The position numbers and the translations under genes were made by a program. A stretch of DNA of 64,000 nt. Source: Caballeronia sp. LZ062 (lineage in GTDB: Bacteria > Pseudomonadota > Gammaproteobacteria > Burkholderiales > Burkholderiaceae). Shown here one piece after another: positions 46,469 to 57,441 of this stretch (within the stretch, counting starts at the first letter, position 1; each line of letters opens with the position of its first letter). The stretch is from NCBI RefSeq assembly GCF_031450785.1, contig NZ_JARTWB010000002.1:1364001-1428000 (forward strand), written 5' to 3'. The notes below the pieces were generated by a model. It saw nothing but the letters and a program-made list of their open reading frames with translations. It was not told the origin of the DNA and made no database searches.

Positions 46469-48142
46469 ATGACCCCGGCGAGCCTTATCGAGCAATACGG
46501 TCCCCGCGAATCGATGGAATACGACGTCGTGATCGTCGGCGGCGGGCCAGCCGGTTTGTCGGCCGCGATCCGCCTGAAGCAACTGGCGGCGGAAAAAGGC
46601 GCGGAAATCGGCGTCTGCGTGCTAGAAAAAGGCTCCGAGATCGGCGCGCACATCCTCTCGGGCGCGGTGATGGACCCGCGCGGCCTCACCGAACTCATTC
46701 CCGACTGGAAGGAACAAGGCGCGCCGCTCGACGTGGAAGTGACGGAAGACCGCTTTCTGTTTCTTTCGCCGACGGGCGCGAAGCAGGTGCCGAACTGGCT
46801 GCTTCCCGACAACTTCAAGAATCACGGCAACTACGTCGTCAGCCTCGGCAACGTCACGCGCTGGCTCGGGCAGCAGGCCGAGGCGCTCGGCGTCGAGATC
46901 TTCCCCGGCTTTCCGGCAGCGGAAGTGCTATACGCCGAGGACGGCTCCGTGCGCGGTGTCGTGACGGGGAACATGGGCGTCGGCAAAGACGGGCAACCGA
47001 CCGAAAACTTCCAGCTCGGCATGGAACTGCACGCCAAGTACACGCTTTTCTGCGAGGGCGCACGCGGGCATCTCGGGCGCCAGTTGATCGACAAATTCAA
47101 GCTGAACCGGAATGCCGATCCGCAGGTGTACGGCATCGGCATCAAGGAATTGTGGGAAATCGATCCGGTCAAGCACAAGCCCGGCCTCGTCATCCACACG
47201 GCCGGCTGGCCGCTGGAACCCGATACTTACGGCGGGTCGTTCCTCTACCACATGGACAACAACCAGGTCGTGGTCGGCTTCGTGGTCGGGCTCGGGTATT
47301 CGAATCCGTACCTGTCGCCGTTCGAGGAATTCCAGCGCTACAAGACGCATCCGTCGATCCGCGGGTTTCTCGAAGGCGGCAAGCGCCTGTCCTACGGCGC
47401 TCGCGCGATCACGGCGGGCGGCCTGATGTCGCTGCCGAAGCTCACGTTTCCGGGCGGCGCGCTCGTGGGCGATGACGCCGGCTTTCTGAACGCCTCGCGC
47501 ATCAAGGGTAGCCACGCGGCGATCAAGACCGGCAAGATGGCCGCCGAAGCGGCGTTCGACGCCGTGCAGGCCGGACGTCAGAGCGACGAACTGACGGCCT
47601 ACCCGGAAGCGTTCGAAAACTCCTGGCTCAAGACCGAGCTTTACCGCGCGCGCAATTTCAAGCAATGGATGAGCAAAGGCCTGTACCTCGGCTCGTTCAT
47701 GGTCGGGCTGGAGCAGAAAGTGATGGGCGGCAACGTGCCGTGGACGCTGCATCATCAGCATTGGGATCATGAGATGCTGAAGCCGGCGTCGCAGTGCAAG
47801 CCGATCGTGTATCCGAAGCCCGACGGCAAGCTCACGTTCGACCGCCTTTCGTCCGTCTTCATCTCGAACACGAATCACGAAGAGAATCAGCCAGCGCATC
47901 TGACGCTGAAAGACGCGAGCGTGCCGGTCAACGTGAATCTGCGAACGTATGCCGGCCCGGAAGGTCGCTACTGCCCCGCCGCCGTCTACGAATTCGTGAA
48001 ATCGGAAGACGGCAGCGACCGCCTGCAGATCAACGCGCAGAACTGCGTTCACTGCAAGACGTGCGATATCAAGGATCCGACGCAGAACATTGTCTGGGTG
48101 ACGCCGGAGGGCGGCGGCGGACCGAACTATCCGAACATGTAA
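46469..48142 (+). CDS. Electron-transfer flavoprotein-ubiquinone oxidoreductase
   Basis: Passes electrons from ETF to ubiquinone at the membrane. 557 aa from ATG 46469, with AGGAG five bases upstream (a TTG one codon earlier is possible). N-terminal FAD site YDVVIVGGGPAGLSAAIRLKQ and GSEIGAHILSGAVMDPRGL; LVGDDAGFLNASRIKGSHAAIKTGKMAAE; membrane-surface helix; and a C-terminal 4Fe-4S motif CVHCKTCDIKDPTQNIVW plus CPAAVYE. Complete and normal in length. Ends at a strong terminator before the convergent aroC. Confidence 0.96.
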   Translation: MTPASLIEQYGPRESMEYDVVIVGGGPAGLSAAIRLKQLAAEKGAEIGVCVLEKGSEIGAHILSGAVMDPRGLTELIPDWKEQGAPLDVEVTEDRFLFLSPTGAKQVPNWLLPDNFKNHGNYVVSLGNVTRWLGQQAEALGVEIFPGFPAAEVLYAEDGSVRGVVTGNMGVGKDGQPTENFQLGMELHAKYTLFCEGARGHLGRQLIDKFKLNRNADPQVYGIGIKELWEIDPVKHKPGLVIHTAGWPLEPDTYGGSFLYHMDNNQVVVGFVVGLGYSNPYLSPFEEFQRYKTHPSIRGFLEGGKRLSYGARAITAGGLMSLPKLTFPGGALVGDDAGFLNASRIKGSHAAIKTGKMAAEAAFDAVQAGRQSDELTAYPEAFENSWLKTELYRARNFKQWMSKGLYLGSFMVGLEQKVMGGNVPWTLHHQHWDHEMLKPASQCKPIVYPKPDGKLTFDRLSSVFISNTNHEENQPAHLTLKDASVPVNVNLRTYAGPEGRYCPAAVYEFVKSEDGSDRLQINAQNCVHCKTCDIKDPTQNIVWVTPEGGGGPNYPNM

Positions 48143-48147
48143 CGAGA

Positions 48148-48179
48148 GCGCCGGTTCCCAGGACCGGCGCTTCTTTTTC
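48148..48179 (+). terminator. Intrinsic terminator after ETF-QO gene
   Basis: Stem GCGCCGGT/ACCGGCGC with 7-nt loop followed by TTCTTTTTC, 5 bp after the stop and 8 bp from the convergent aroC end. Confidence 0.88.
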
Positions 48180-48187
48180 AAGCGGCG

Positions 48188-49294
48188 TTATTTGCCCGGT
48201 ACGTGCGCGGGAATCTTCGGCGTGGCGACGGCCACATCGCCGCATTGCGCGCGGTGCCGCAGCGCGTGGTCCATGAGCACGAGCGCGAGCAGCGCCTCCG
48301 CGATGGGCGTCGCACGAATGCCGACGCACGGATCATGGCGCCCGAAGGTCTCGACGGTAGCCGGCGCGCCCGACTTGTCGACGGACTGACGCGGCGTGCG
48401 GATGCTAGAGGTCGGCTTGATCGCGATGGACACGGTGATGTCCTGACCGCTCGAAATGCCGCCCAGGATGCCGCCCGCGTGATTGGTGGCGAAGCCTTCC
48501 GGCGTCATCTCGTCGCCGTGCTGCGAGCCGCGTTGCGCGACGCTCGCGAAGCCCGCGCCGATCTCCACGCCCTTCACGGCGTTGATGCCCATCATCGCGT
48601 GCGCGATGTCGGCATCGAGCCGGTCGTACAGCGGTTCGCCGAGTCCGACCGGCACGCCGCTCGCCACCACGTCGATGCGCGCGCCGACCGAATCGCCGTC
48701 GCGGCGCAGTGCGTCCATGTAGGCCTCGAGTTGCGGCACGACCTCCGAGTTCGGCGCGAAGAACGGATTCTCGCGCACGTGCTTCCAGTCGACGAACGGG
48801 ATCGGAATCTCGCCCAGCGCGCTCATGTATCCGCGCGTCTCGATGCCGAACTTCTCGCGCAGCCACTTCTTCGCGACCGCGCCCGCCGCGACCGTCGGCG
48901 CAGTCAGGCGGGCGGACGACCGGCCGCCGCCGCGATAATCGCGCACGCCGTACTTTTGCCAGTAGGTGTAGTCCGCGTGACCCGGACGGAACGTCTCGGC
49001 GATGTTGCCGTAGTCCTTGCTGCGCTGATCCGTGTTGCGGATGAGCAGCGCGATGGGCGTGCCCGTGGTGACGCCTTCGAACACGCCCGACAAAATCTCT
49101 ACCTGATCCGCTTCCTGCCGCTGCGTCACGTGACGCGACGTGCCCGGACGGCGCCGATCCAGTTCCGACTGAATGTCGGCTTCCGTCAGCGCCATGCCCG
49201 GCGGGCAGCCGTCGATCACGCAGCCGATCGCCGGTCCGTGCGATTCGCCAAAATTCGTGACGGTGAAGAGCGTGCCAAGGGTGTTGCCGGACAT
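48188..49294 (-). CDS. aroC: Chorismate synthase AroC
   Basis: FMN-dependent last step of the shikimate pathway. 368 aa. Signatures: [32 protein letters not shown] (family signature 1), [69 protein letters not shown] (signature 2), and [34 protein letters not shown]. 66 bp after the start of the following membrane gene's end; same strand, possibly co-transcribed with the MFS-acyltransferase upstream. Confidence 0.97.
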   Translation of the reverse strand: MSGNTLGTLFTVTNFGESHGPAIGCVIDGCPPGMALTEADIQSELDRRRPGTSRHVTQRQEADQVEILSGVFEGVTTGTPIALLIRNTDQRSKDYGNIAETFRPGHADYTYWQKYGVRDYRGGGRSSARLTAPTVAAGAVAKKWLREKFGIETRGYMSALGEIPIPFVDWKHVRENPFFAPNSEVVPQLEAYMDALRRDGDSVGARIDVVASGVPVGLGEPLYDRLDADIAHAMMGINAVKGVEIGAGFASVAQRGSQHGDEMTPEGFATNHAGGILGGISSGQDITVSIAIKPTSSIRTPRQSVDKSGAPATVETFGRHDPCVGIRATPIAEALLALVLMDHALRHRAQCGDVAVATPKIPAHVPGK

Positions 49295-49360
49295 GAGCGT
49301 CGACCTGAGAAGAGTGTCGGGGAAGACCGCTATTATGCCAGCGCCGCCTGGCGTCGACCG

Positions 49361-51313
49361 CTATAGTCGCGCGCCGCGCAGCGCCGTCACGCGGTCCTGC
49401 AAGTGCTGCGGCGTCGCATCTTCCGGCGCGATCGCTTCGCCTACTGCGAGCGTCAGGCGCGTCATCACGCCCCGCCGAATAGGACGCGGCCACTGCGCGC
49501 CCTCATCGCGCGAGAAAACGCTGCCCCACAACCCGCGCAGCGCCATCGGCACGACGGGCGCCGGATGCCGCCGCAGTATCTCCGAGATTCCGTGCCTGAA
49601 CGGGTTCATTTCCCCGGTACGCGTAAGTTTTCCCTCGGGAAAGATGCAGATCAGATCGCCGTCTTCGAGCGCGCGTTGGCATGACTCATACGCGCGTTCG
49701 AGCAGTTCCGCGTCCTCGTGCGCGGGCGCAATCGGGATCGCCTTCACATGACGGAACAGCCAGCCGATGAACGGCGTGCGGAAGATGCGATGATCCATGA
49801 CGAAGCGAATCGGGCGCGGACTCTCGGCCATGATGACGACCGCATCGACGTAACTGACGTGATTGCACACGAGCACCGCCGCGCCGTGCGAAGGAATGTG
49901 CGCCGCATCCACGAGACGAATGCGATAGAACGTGTGCACCAGCATCCACGCGATGAACCGCAGCAGAAACTCCGGCACGAGCGAGTAGATATAAATGGCG
50001 ACGAGCACGTTCAGCAGCGCCGTCACGAGGAAGAGGCCGGGAATGCCGACGCCCATCGACGTGAGCGCGAGCGCCATCAGCGCCGAAACGATCATGAAGA
50101 ACGAATTGAGGATGTTGTTCGCGGCGATGATGCGTGCGCGGTGCGTCGGCTGACTGCGCGCCTGAATCAGCGCGTAGAGCGGCACGCTGTAGAAGCCGCC
50201 GAACATGGCGAGCAGAAACAGATCGGCGAGAATGCGCCAGTGCGGCAGCACGAGCAGAAATTCACTCACATTCAGCAGATGTGAAGCGGGCGCGATGCGG
50301 TGGCTCGCGAAGAAAAGATCGATCGCGAATACGCTGATGCCGATGGACCCGAGCGGCACCAGTCCAATTTCAACGCGGCGCTTCGAGAGCCGCTCGCACA
50401 GCAGCGAGCCAGTGCCGATGCCCAGCGAAAATGTCGCGAGCAGGATAGTGACGACATCCGGATTCGCGGAAAGCACGTCCTTCGCGAAGTTGAAAAAGGA
50501 AGTGAGAAACGTCGCGCCCACGAACCACAGCCACGAAATGCCGAGCAAACTCAAGAACACGGTGCGATCCGACCGCGCGAGCTTGAGATTGCGCCACGTC
50601 TCGGACACCGGATTCCAGTTGATGCGCAAGTCGCGCTGAGACGCCTCCGACTTCGGCACGAACGCCGACACAACACGTCCCACGACCGCGAACGCGAGAC
50701 ACGCCGCCGCGAGCAACAGCGCGCCGTGCTCGGACGCGCCAGCCGCCGCCCCGCCGATGATGGTGCCGATGAGAATGGCGACGAACGTGCCCATTTCCAC
50801 GAGGCCGTTGCCGCCGACGAGTTCCGTGCCGTTCAGGTGCTGCGGCAGATAAGCGTATTTGACGGGACCGAAGACGGTGGAATGCACGCCCATCAGGAAG
50901 GTGCAGAGGTACAGCAAGGGCGCGCTGTGCAGCAGGAACCCCGCGCCGCCGATCAGCATCACGACGATCTCGAAGCTCTTCACGAGACGCGCGAGCACGG
51001 CCTTGTCGTACTTGTCGGCGATCTGCCCGGAAGTCGCCGAGAACAGCACGAACGGCAGGATGAAGATGGCGGAAATCAGAAACGCCGCCGTCTTCGGATC
51101 GACGCCGGAGAAGCGCGCGGCCTGGAACGTCACGAGCGACGTGAAACCGACCTTGAAGACGTTGTCGTTCATTGCGCCGAGAAACTGCGTCCAGAAGAAC
51201 GGTGCAAAGCGGCGCTCGCGCAGCAGGCGAAACTGGCTTTCCTCCGCGGCATGCGAGCCGCGGGAAGCGCGCGCGCCGGCGTCATGCTTTGCGCGCAGTG
51301 GATTGTCACTCAT
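49361..51313 (-). CDS. MFS transporter fused to 1-acylglycerol-3-phosphate acyltransferase
   Basis: 650 aa, two domains. Residues ~25-430 form an LplT-like MFS transporter (FFWTQFLGAMNDNVFKVGFTSLV; LMGVHSTVFGPVKYAYLPQHL; GGFYSVPLYALIQARSQ), ~440-650 a PlsC-type acyltransferase (NHVSYVDAVVIM with the HX4D catalytic His/Asp; FPEGKLTRTGEMNPFRHG; PVVPMALRGLW). E. coli Aas/LplT perform similar steps with separate proteins, so the fusion likely imports and re-acylates lysophospholipids. It lies upstream of aroC and downstream of a CBS-domain gene. Confidence 0.9.
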   Translation of the reverse strand: MSDNPLRAKHDAGARASRGSHAAEESQFRLLRERRFAPFFWTQFLGAMNDNVFKVGFTSLVTFQAARFSGVDPKTAAFLISAIFILPFVLFSATSGQIADKYDKAVLARLVKSFEIVVMLIGGAGFLLHSAPLLYLCTFLMGVHSTVFGPVKYAYLPQHLNGTELVGGNGLVEMGTFVAILIGTIIGGAAAGASEHGALLLAAACLAFAVVGRVVSAFVPKSEASQRDLRINWNPVSETWRNLKLARSDRTVFLSLLGISWLWFVGATFLTSFFNFAKDVLSANPDVVTILLATFSLGIGTGSLLCERLSKRRVEIGLVPLGSIGISVFAIDLFFASHRIAPASHLLNVSEFLLVLPHWRILADLFLLAMFGGFYSVPLYALIQARSQPTHRARIIAANNILNSFFMIVSALMALALTSMGVGIPGLFLVTALLNVLVAIYIYSLVPEFLLRFIAWMLVHTFYRIRLVDAAHIPSHGAAVLVCNHVSYVDAVVIMAESPRPIRFVMDHRIFRTPFIGWLFRHVKAIPIAPAHEDAELLERAYESCQRALEDGDLICIFPEGKLTRTGEMNPFRHGISEILRRHPAPVVPMALRGLWGSVFSRDEGAQWPRPIRRGVMTRLTLAVGEAIAPEDATPQHLQDRVTALRGARL

Positions 51314-51358
51314 GAGTTATCGACCGGTTTGTGTCTTTGTGTGCTCGAACGCCGGGCG

Positions 51359-51384
51359 AAAAAAAAACGCGCCCTTCGGCGCGC
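51359..51384 (-). terminator. Terminator after CBS-domain gene
   Basis: On the minus strand stem CGCGCC/GGCGCG with 4-nt loop followed by nine T residues, 100 bp after the CBS-gene stop and 46 bp before the next ATG. Confidence 0.8.
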
Positions 51385-51483
51385 TGCGATGTTTCGGTTT
51401 CGGCTTCGGCAATGCCGTTGCGGTGGCTGCAGCGTGCCGCGCGACGACGACAACGACGCGCCCGGCGTGACGCTGGCTAAACT

Positions 51484-51951
51484 TCAACGGACGTTCTGCT
51501 GCTCCTGCTGGCCCTGCTCTTCCGGCCAGTCGCGGATATACGCTTTCAGCATGCGATTTTCAAAACCTTGCTCCTCGACCACAGCCTTCGCCACGTCGTA
51601 AAACGAGATGACGCCCATCAGCGCGCGGTTTTCCATGACCGGCAGATAGCGCACGTGATGCTCCAGCATCATGCGGCGAATCTCGTTCACGTCCGTTTCC
51701 GGCGTGCAGGTGAGCGGGTGGTCGTCCATGACCTTGCGGATGGTCGTGGTGCCGACGCCGCCGCCGTTGTCGCGCAACGTCAGAATGATTTCGCGGAAAG
51801 TCAGCATGCCGACCAGATCGCCGTATTCCATGACGACGAGCGAGCCGATATCGTGCGCCGCCATGACGTTGATCGCGTCGGAGAGCGGCGTATCGGGCGT
51901 AACGGTGAATAGCGCGTTGCCCTTCACCTTCAGAATGTCGCTGACTCGCAT
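51484..51951 (-). CDS. CBS-domain protein
   Basis: 155 aa from ATG 51951 (MRVSDILKVKGNALFTVTPDTPL), preceded by GGAG. Two tandem CBS motifs: SDAINVMAAHDIGSLVVMEYGDLVGMLTFREIILTL and MDDHPLTCTPETDVNEIRRMMLEHHVRYLPVMENRALMGVISFYDVAKAVV. No fused enzyme or transporter domain, so it is a stand-alone nucleotide-binding regulatory protein; ligand unknown. The Gln-rich tail is short. 230 bp upstream separates it from the divergent OAH sulfhydrylase. Confidence 0.92.
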   Translation of the reverse strand: MRVSDILKVKGNALFTVTPDTPLSDAINVMAAHDIGSLVVMEYGDLVGMLTFREIILTLRDNGGGVGTTTIRKVMDDHPLTCTPETDVNEIRRMMLEHHVRYLPVMENRALMGVISFYDVAKAVVEEQGFENRMLKAYIRDWPEEQGQQEQQNVR

Positions 51952-52181
51952 GACTTTCTCCTTGCGAAATGCCTGTTCAGATGCCGAAGCGTTTGTGAAA
52001 CCATGGGTCGATGCTATCGGAAAGGCCCGCAAAAGGAAAGCGAACGACGCCCGCGTTAGCCTTTCGGATAAGGCTCTGCGGCAGAACCGCAGGCGTTCGC
52101 CCTAGGTTTGCGCGCGCCGCCGCGATGATAGGATGACCGACCGACATTTCCGCCGGACGCATGCCGCGCCGGCCGCCGACG

Positions 52182-53516
52182 ATGCCAGCCAACCGCTTCG
52201 ACACGCTCGCGCTGCACGCGGGCGCCGCGCCCGATCCCGCCACCGGCGCCCGCGCGACGCCCATCTATCAGACCACGTCATTCTCTTTTCGCGATACCGA
52301 CCACGCCGCCGCGCTCTTCAACATGGAACGCTCCGGGCACGTGTACTCGCGCATCTCGAATCCGACGGTCGCGGTGTTCGAGGAACGCGTCGCCGCGCTG
52401 GAAAACGGCGTCGGGGCGATCGGCACGGCGAGCGGTCAGGCCGCGCTGCATCTGGCCATCGCCACGCTGATGGGCGCGGGTTCGCATATCGTCGCGTCGG
52501 CCGCGCTGTATGGAGGCTCCCACAATCTGCTGCATTACACGCTGCGGCGTTTCGGCATCGAGACGACCTTCGTGCCGCCGCACGATCTCGACGCGTGGCG
52601 CGCCGCCGCCCGGCCGAACACGCGCCTTTTCTTCGGCGAAACGCTCGGCAATCCGGGGCTCGACGTGCTCGATATCGCGAGCGTCGCGCAAATTGCCCAT
52701 ACGCACGGCGCGCCGCTGCTCGTCGACTCCACCTTCACGACGCCCTACCTGCTGCGGCCGTTCGAGCACGGCGCGGATCTGGTCTATCACTCCGCCACGA
52801 AGTTTCTCGGCGGCCACGGCACGACCATCGGCGGCGTGCTGGTGGACGGCGGCACGTTCGACTTCACCGCGAGCGGCCGTTTCCCCGAGTTCACCGAGCC
52901 TTACGAGGGCTTTCACGGCATGGTCTTCGCCGAAGAAAGCACGGTCGCGCCGTTCCTGCTGCGCGCCCGGCGCGAGGGCTTGCGCGATTTCGGCGCGTGT
53001 TTGCATCCGCAGGCCGCTTGGCAACTGCTGCAAGGCATCGAAACCTTGCCGTTGCGCATGGACCGGCACGTCGCGAATACGCGCAAGGTCATCCAGTTTC
53101 TGCTGAGTTCGCCGGCGGTCGAAGGCGTGGCCTATCCCGAACTGCCGACGCATCGCGATCATGCGCTTGCAGAGCGACTGCTTCCGCGCGGCGCGGGCGC
53201 GGTGTTCAGCTTCGATCTGCGCGGCGGCGTGCCGGCGGCGCGCCGGTTCATCGAATCGCTGACGCTGTTCTCGCATCTGGCGAACGTCGGCGACGCGCGC
53301 TCGCTCGTGATCCATCCCGCCTCCACGACGCATTTCCGCATGGATGCGGCCGCGCTCATCGCAGCGGGCATCGGACCGGGACGGATACGCCTGTCGATCG
53401 GCCTGGAAGATCCCGACGATCTGATCGACGACCTGAAACGCGGCCTGAAAGCCGCGCAGAAGGCCGCCGAGAGCGGCGACGGCGCCACCGCGACGACGCC
53501 CGGGAGCCGCGCATGA
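52182..53516 (+). CDS. O-acetylhomoserine sulfhydrylase / Cys-Met metabolism PLP enzyme
   Basis: PLP-dependent enzyme that makes homocysteine (or methionine) from O-acyl-homoserine. 444 aa from ATG 52182 (MPANRFDTLALHAGAAPDPATG); an ATG seven codons earlier is possible. Marks: YQTTSFSFRDTDHAAALFNMERSGHVYSRISNPTV, GTASGQAALHLAIATL, ALYGGSHNLL, FGETLGNPGLDVLDI, DSTFTTPYLLRPFEHGADLVYHSATKFLGGHGTTIGG (PLP Lys in SATKFLGG) and HPASTTHFRM. Its stop overlaps the next ATG (ATGA), indicating coupling with the hydrolase. Confidence 0.93.
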   Translation: MPANRFDTLALHAGAAPDPATGARATPIYQTTSFSFRDTDHAAALFNMERSGHVYSRISNPTVAVFEERVAALENGVGAIGTASGQAALHLAIATLMGAGSHIVASAALYGGSHNLLHYTLRRFGIETTFVPPHDLDAWRAAARPNTRLFFGETLGNPGLDVLDIASVAQIAHTHGAPLLVDSTFTTPYLLRPFEHGADLVYHSATKFLGGHGTTIGGVLVDGGTFDFTASGRFPEFTEPYEGFHGMVFAEESTVAPFLLRARREGLRDFGACLHPQAAWQLLQGIETLPLRMDRHVANTRKVIQFLLSSPAVEGVAYPELPTHRDHALAERLLPRGAGAVFSFDLRGGVPAARRFIESLTLFSHLANVGDARSLVIHPASTTHFRMDAAALIAAGIGPGRIRLSIGLEDPDDLIDDLKRGLKAAQKAAESGDGATATTPGSRA

Positions 53517-54343
53517 TCCTCGACCTGGACGGCCACAGCGCCTACGCGTACACGGGCGGCAAGCCTTTCGACCCGGCGCGCCCGGCCGTCGTCTTCATTC
53601 ACGGCGCGCAGCACGACCACAGCGTCTGGGCGCTGCAAACGCGCTACTTCGCGCATCACGGCTTCGGCGTGCTGGCGCTCGATCTGCCCGGCCATGGCCG
53701 CAGCGACGGTCCCGCGCGGCACGACATCGCCGGACTCGCCGACTGGGTGATGCGCGTGCTCGACGGCGCCCGGGTGCGCCGGGCGACGCTCGTCGGTCAC
53801 AGCATGGGCTCGCTGATCGCGCTCGATGCAGCCGCGCGCTATCCGGACCGCGCCGCCGGCCTCGCGCTGATCTCGACCGCCGCGCCGATGACCGTCTCCG
53901 ACGCGCTGCTCGACGCCGCCCGCGATCACGAGCCGCAGGCCATCGGCATGGTGAATCAATGGTCGCACTCGACCATCGCGGCGAAACCATCGAGCCCCGC
54001 GCCCGGCTTCTGGCTGCAAGGCATGAATCAGCGGCTGATGGAACGCGTCAGCGCATTGGGCGAAGCGCAGCTCTTCCACACCGATTTCAGCGCCTGCAAC
54101 GGTTACACGGAGGCGCTCGACCGTGCCGCGTCGGTGCGCTGTCCCGTCTGCGTGCTATACGGCAAGCGCGACGTGATGACACCTCCGCGCGCGGCCCGCG
54201 CACTCGTCGATGCGTTCCGCCATGCCGGCGCGCGCGTGCGCACGGCCGAGCTGGGCGGCGGGCACGCGCTGATGGCGGAAGAGCCGGATGCCGTGCTCGA
54301 TACGCTTTTTTCGTTCGCGCTGGAGTGCGCGGCGAGCCGCTGA
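53513..54343 (+). CDS. Alpha/beta hydrolase
   Basis: 276 aa from ATG 53513, overlapping the OAH sulfhydrylase stop. Triad elements: VVFIHGAQHDHSVWALQ, LALDLPGHGRSDGPAR, elbow VGHSMGSLIALDAAARY (Ser), YGKRDVMTPPRAA (Asp) and LGGGHALMAEEPD (His). Substrate unknown; the coupling with a sulfur-amino-acid enzyme hints at an ester or acyl-homoserine metabolite (inference). A longer frame running through the upstream gene is a different-phase artefact. Confidence 0.88.
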   Translation: MILDLDGHSAYAYTGGKPFDPARPAVVFIHGAQHDHSVWALQTRYFAHHGFGVLALDLPGHGRSDGPARHDIAGLADWVMRVLDGARVRRATLVGHSMGSLIALDAAARYPDRAAGLALISTAAPMTVSDALLDAARDHEPQAIGMVNQWSHSTIAAKPSSPAPGFWLQGMNQRLMERVSALGEAQLFHTDFSACNGYTEALDRAASVRCPVCVLYGKRDVMTPPRAARALVDAFRHAGARVRTAELGGGHALMAEEPDAVLDTLFSFALECAASR

Positions 54344-54444
54344 AGCGCCGCTTGCACGCACGAGCCGCCGGTCGCAGAATGAACCTTGCTGGCGGATCAT
54401 CAGACAAGATATCCGCCACGCAGCGACCGTTCGACACGGAGGCC

Positions 54445-54768
54445 ATGATGGCGCAGACGGCACACGGAGAACACTTCGCGAGTTTCGCCGAGTTCTATCC
54501 GTACTATCTCGAAGAGCACCGCAACCTGGTCTCGCGCAGGCTGCATTTCATCGGCTCGCTAGGCGTGATCGGCTGTCTCGCGATGGCGCTCGCCACCGGC
54601 GACTGGCTGTGGCTTCCGGCGGCGGTCGTCTGCGGATACGGCTTCGCGTGGATCGGGCACTTCTTCTTCGAGAAGAACCGCCCCGCCACCTTCCGCCATC
54701 CGCTCTACAGCCTGATGGGCGACTGGGTGATGTTCAAGGACATCTGCATCGGCAGAATCTCGCTTTGA
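54445..54768 (+). CDS. DUF962 (Mpo1-like) membrane protein
   Basis: 107 aa from ATG 54445, with GGAGG close upstream. DUF962/Mpo1-like features: FASFAEFYPYYLEEHRNLVSRRLHFIGSLGVI with the conserved H residues, WIGHFFFEKNRPATFRHPLYSLMGDWVMFKDI. Two central hydrophobic segments (~35-50, ~53-72). Mpo1 in yeast is a 2-hydroxy fatty acid dioxygenase; the bacterial short forms are poorly characterised. It is 7 bp before the convergent YihY-type gene end. Confidence 0.88.
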   Translation: MMAQTAHGEHFASFAEFYPYYLEEHRNLVSRRLHFIGSLGVIGCLAMALATGDWLWLPAAVVCGYGFAWIGHFFFEKNRPATFRHPLYSLMGDWVMFKDICIGRISL

Positions 54769-54775
54769 GTCGCGC

Positions 54776-56083
54776 TCATGCGGTTTGTCGCGGCATCGGC
54801 GAATGCGCGGGCTCGCGCACCGGCGCATTCGCCAGTGCTTGCGTGCGCGCCGCGATCAGCGCGCCGAGCGTCACTTCCAGTTTGTCGTTATCCAGCGCGC
54901 GCATCAGCGCATCGCGCTCGATGCGCGTTGCATCGAGCCCCAGCTGATATTCCAGTTCTTCGCGGTCCACCACGAATTCCTGAAACAGCATGGTGAGCGT
55001 GATCTGGTTCGGATTGGCAATCAGCACGTAGCGCGGCATACGCGCGTCCTCGAGCCTGCCGATCCAGCCGAGCGTATCGAGCCGCGTGATGATGCGCGTG
55101 GACGTATCGAGATCGCAGCGCACCATCTTCGACAACTCGAGTGCGGTGTAGCCGGGCTTGCCTTCGTCGCGTGCCTCGACGAGCCGCGCGAGCAGTTCGA
55201 GCGCATCGAGCAGATCGCTGCCCGGAAACGCGCGCCGATGAAATTGCCCGATACGAATGGCCGGCAGCGCGGAGGTCAGCATCGCGCCGACGAGCGCGAT
55301 CATCCAGCATAGATACACCCACAGCAGAAACACGGGCAGCGACGCGAACGCGCCGTAGACGGCGGTATATGTCGGAATGCTGCGCACGTAGAGCCCGAAG
55401 CCGCGCTTGCCGATTTCGAAAGCGACCGCCGCGATCAGCCCGCCGACCACCGCATCGCGCCACTCCACTTTGCAGTTGGGCATATAGACGTACGTGATCG
55501 TGAAGCCGAACACCGTGAGCGGCAACGAAACGCCGGTGAGCAGCCATTCGACGACGGGCGGCATCAGATTATGCGAGCCCGCGTATGCGACGGAATGCGC
55601 GAAGACGTAGGAAGAAATGGACAGGCTGCAGCCGAAGAGAATCGGCCCGAGCGTGATGATGGACCAGTAGACGAGCACCCGCTGCGCGATCGGACGCGCC
55701 TTCTTCACGCGCCAGATGACGTTGAACGCGGACTCGACGGTCATCATCGTCATGACGGACGTAACGAGCAGGATGATCATCCCGACGGTCGTGAGCCCTT
55801 TGGCCTTCGACGCGAATTCGTTCAGGTACCCGAGAATCTGACTATTGATCTGCGCGGGCATCAGATGGTCCGCGAGAAAGTCCTGGAGCGAAGCCTGAAA
55901 CGAGCCGAAGATTGGGAACGCCGTAAACAGCGCGAAAGCGACTGTTGCAAGCGGCACGAGCGAGAGCACGCTCGTGAACGTGAGACTGCCCGCGACTTGC
56001 GCGACGCGATCCTCACCGATGCGCCGCGCGACGAAGCCGGCAAGGCGCTTGACTGCTGCGAGATCGATTGAAAGGCGCTGCAA
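54776..56083 (-). CDS. YihY/virulence factor BrkB family membrane protein
   Basis: 435 aa, TTG start at 56083 with AGGAG eight bases upstream. Six hydrophobic segments between ~25 and ~285 (GSLTFTSVLSLVPLATVAFALFTAFP; GMIILLVTSVMTMMTVESAFNVIWRV; ILFGCSLSISSYVF; FGFTITYVYMPNCKVEWRDAVVGGLIAAVAFEIGKRGFGLYV; LPVFLLWVYLCWMIALVGAML) mark YihY. A cytoplasmic C-terminal domain has a winged-helix-like part (YTALELSKMVRCDLDTSTRIITRLDTLGWI). Formerly miscalled RNase BN. Its 5' end is 8 bp from a palindrome array, so any promoter lies in or beyond it. Confidence 0.9.
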   Translation of the reverse strand: MQRLSIDLAAVKRLAGFVARRIGEDRVAQVAGSLTFTSVLSLVPLATVAFALFTAFPIFGSFQASLQDFLADHLMPAQINSQILGYLNEFASKAKGLTTVGMIILLVTSVMTMMTVESAFNVIWRVKKARPIAQRVLVYWSIITLGPILFGCSLSISSYVFAHSVAYAGSHNLMPPVVEWLLTGVSLPLTVFGFTITYVYMPNCKVEWRDAVVGGLIAAVAFEIGKRGFGLYVRSIPTYTAVYGAFASLPVFLLWVYLCWMIALVGAMLTSALPAIRIGQFHRRAFPGSDLLDALELLARLVEARDEGKPGYTALELSKMVRCDLDTSTRIITRLDTLGWIGRLEDARMPRYVLIANPNQITLTMLFQEFVVDREELEYQLGLDATRIERDALMRALDNDKLEVTLGALIAARTQALANAPVREPAHSPMPRQTA

Positions 56084-56091
56084 ACGTTTTC

Positions 56092-57434
<1,343 letters not shown>

Positions 57435-57441
57435 ATCGGCC

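Noticed and set aside
52133..53512. In-frame upstream extension of the hydrolase through the OAH sulfhydrylase gene
   Set aside because: The overlapped gene is a complete PLP enzyme; ATGA coupling marks the real hydrolase start.
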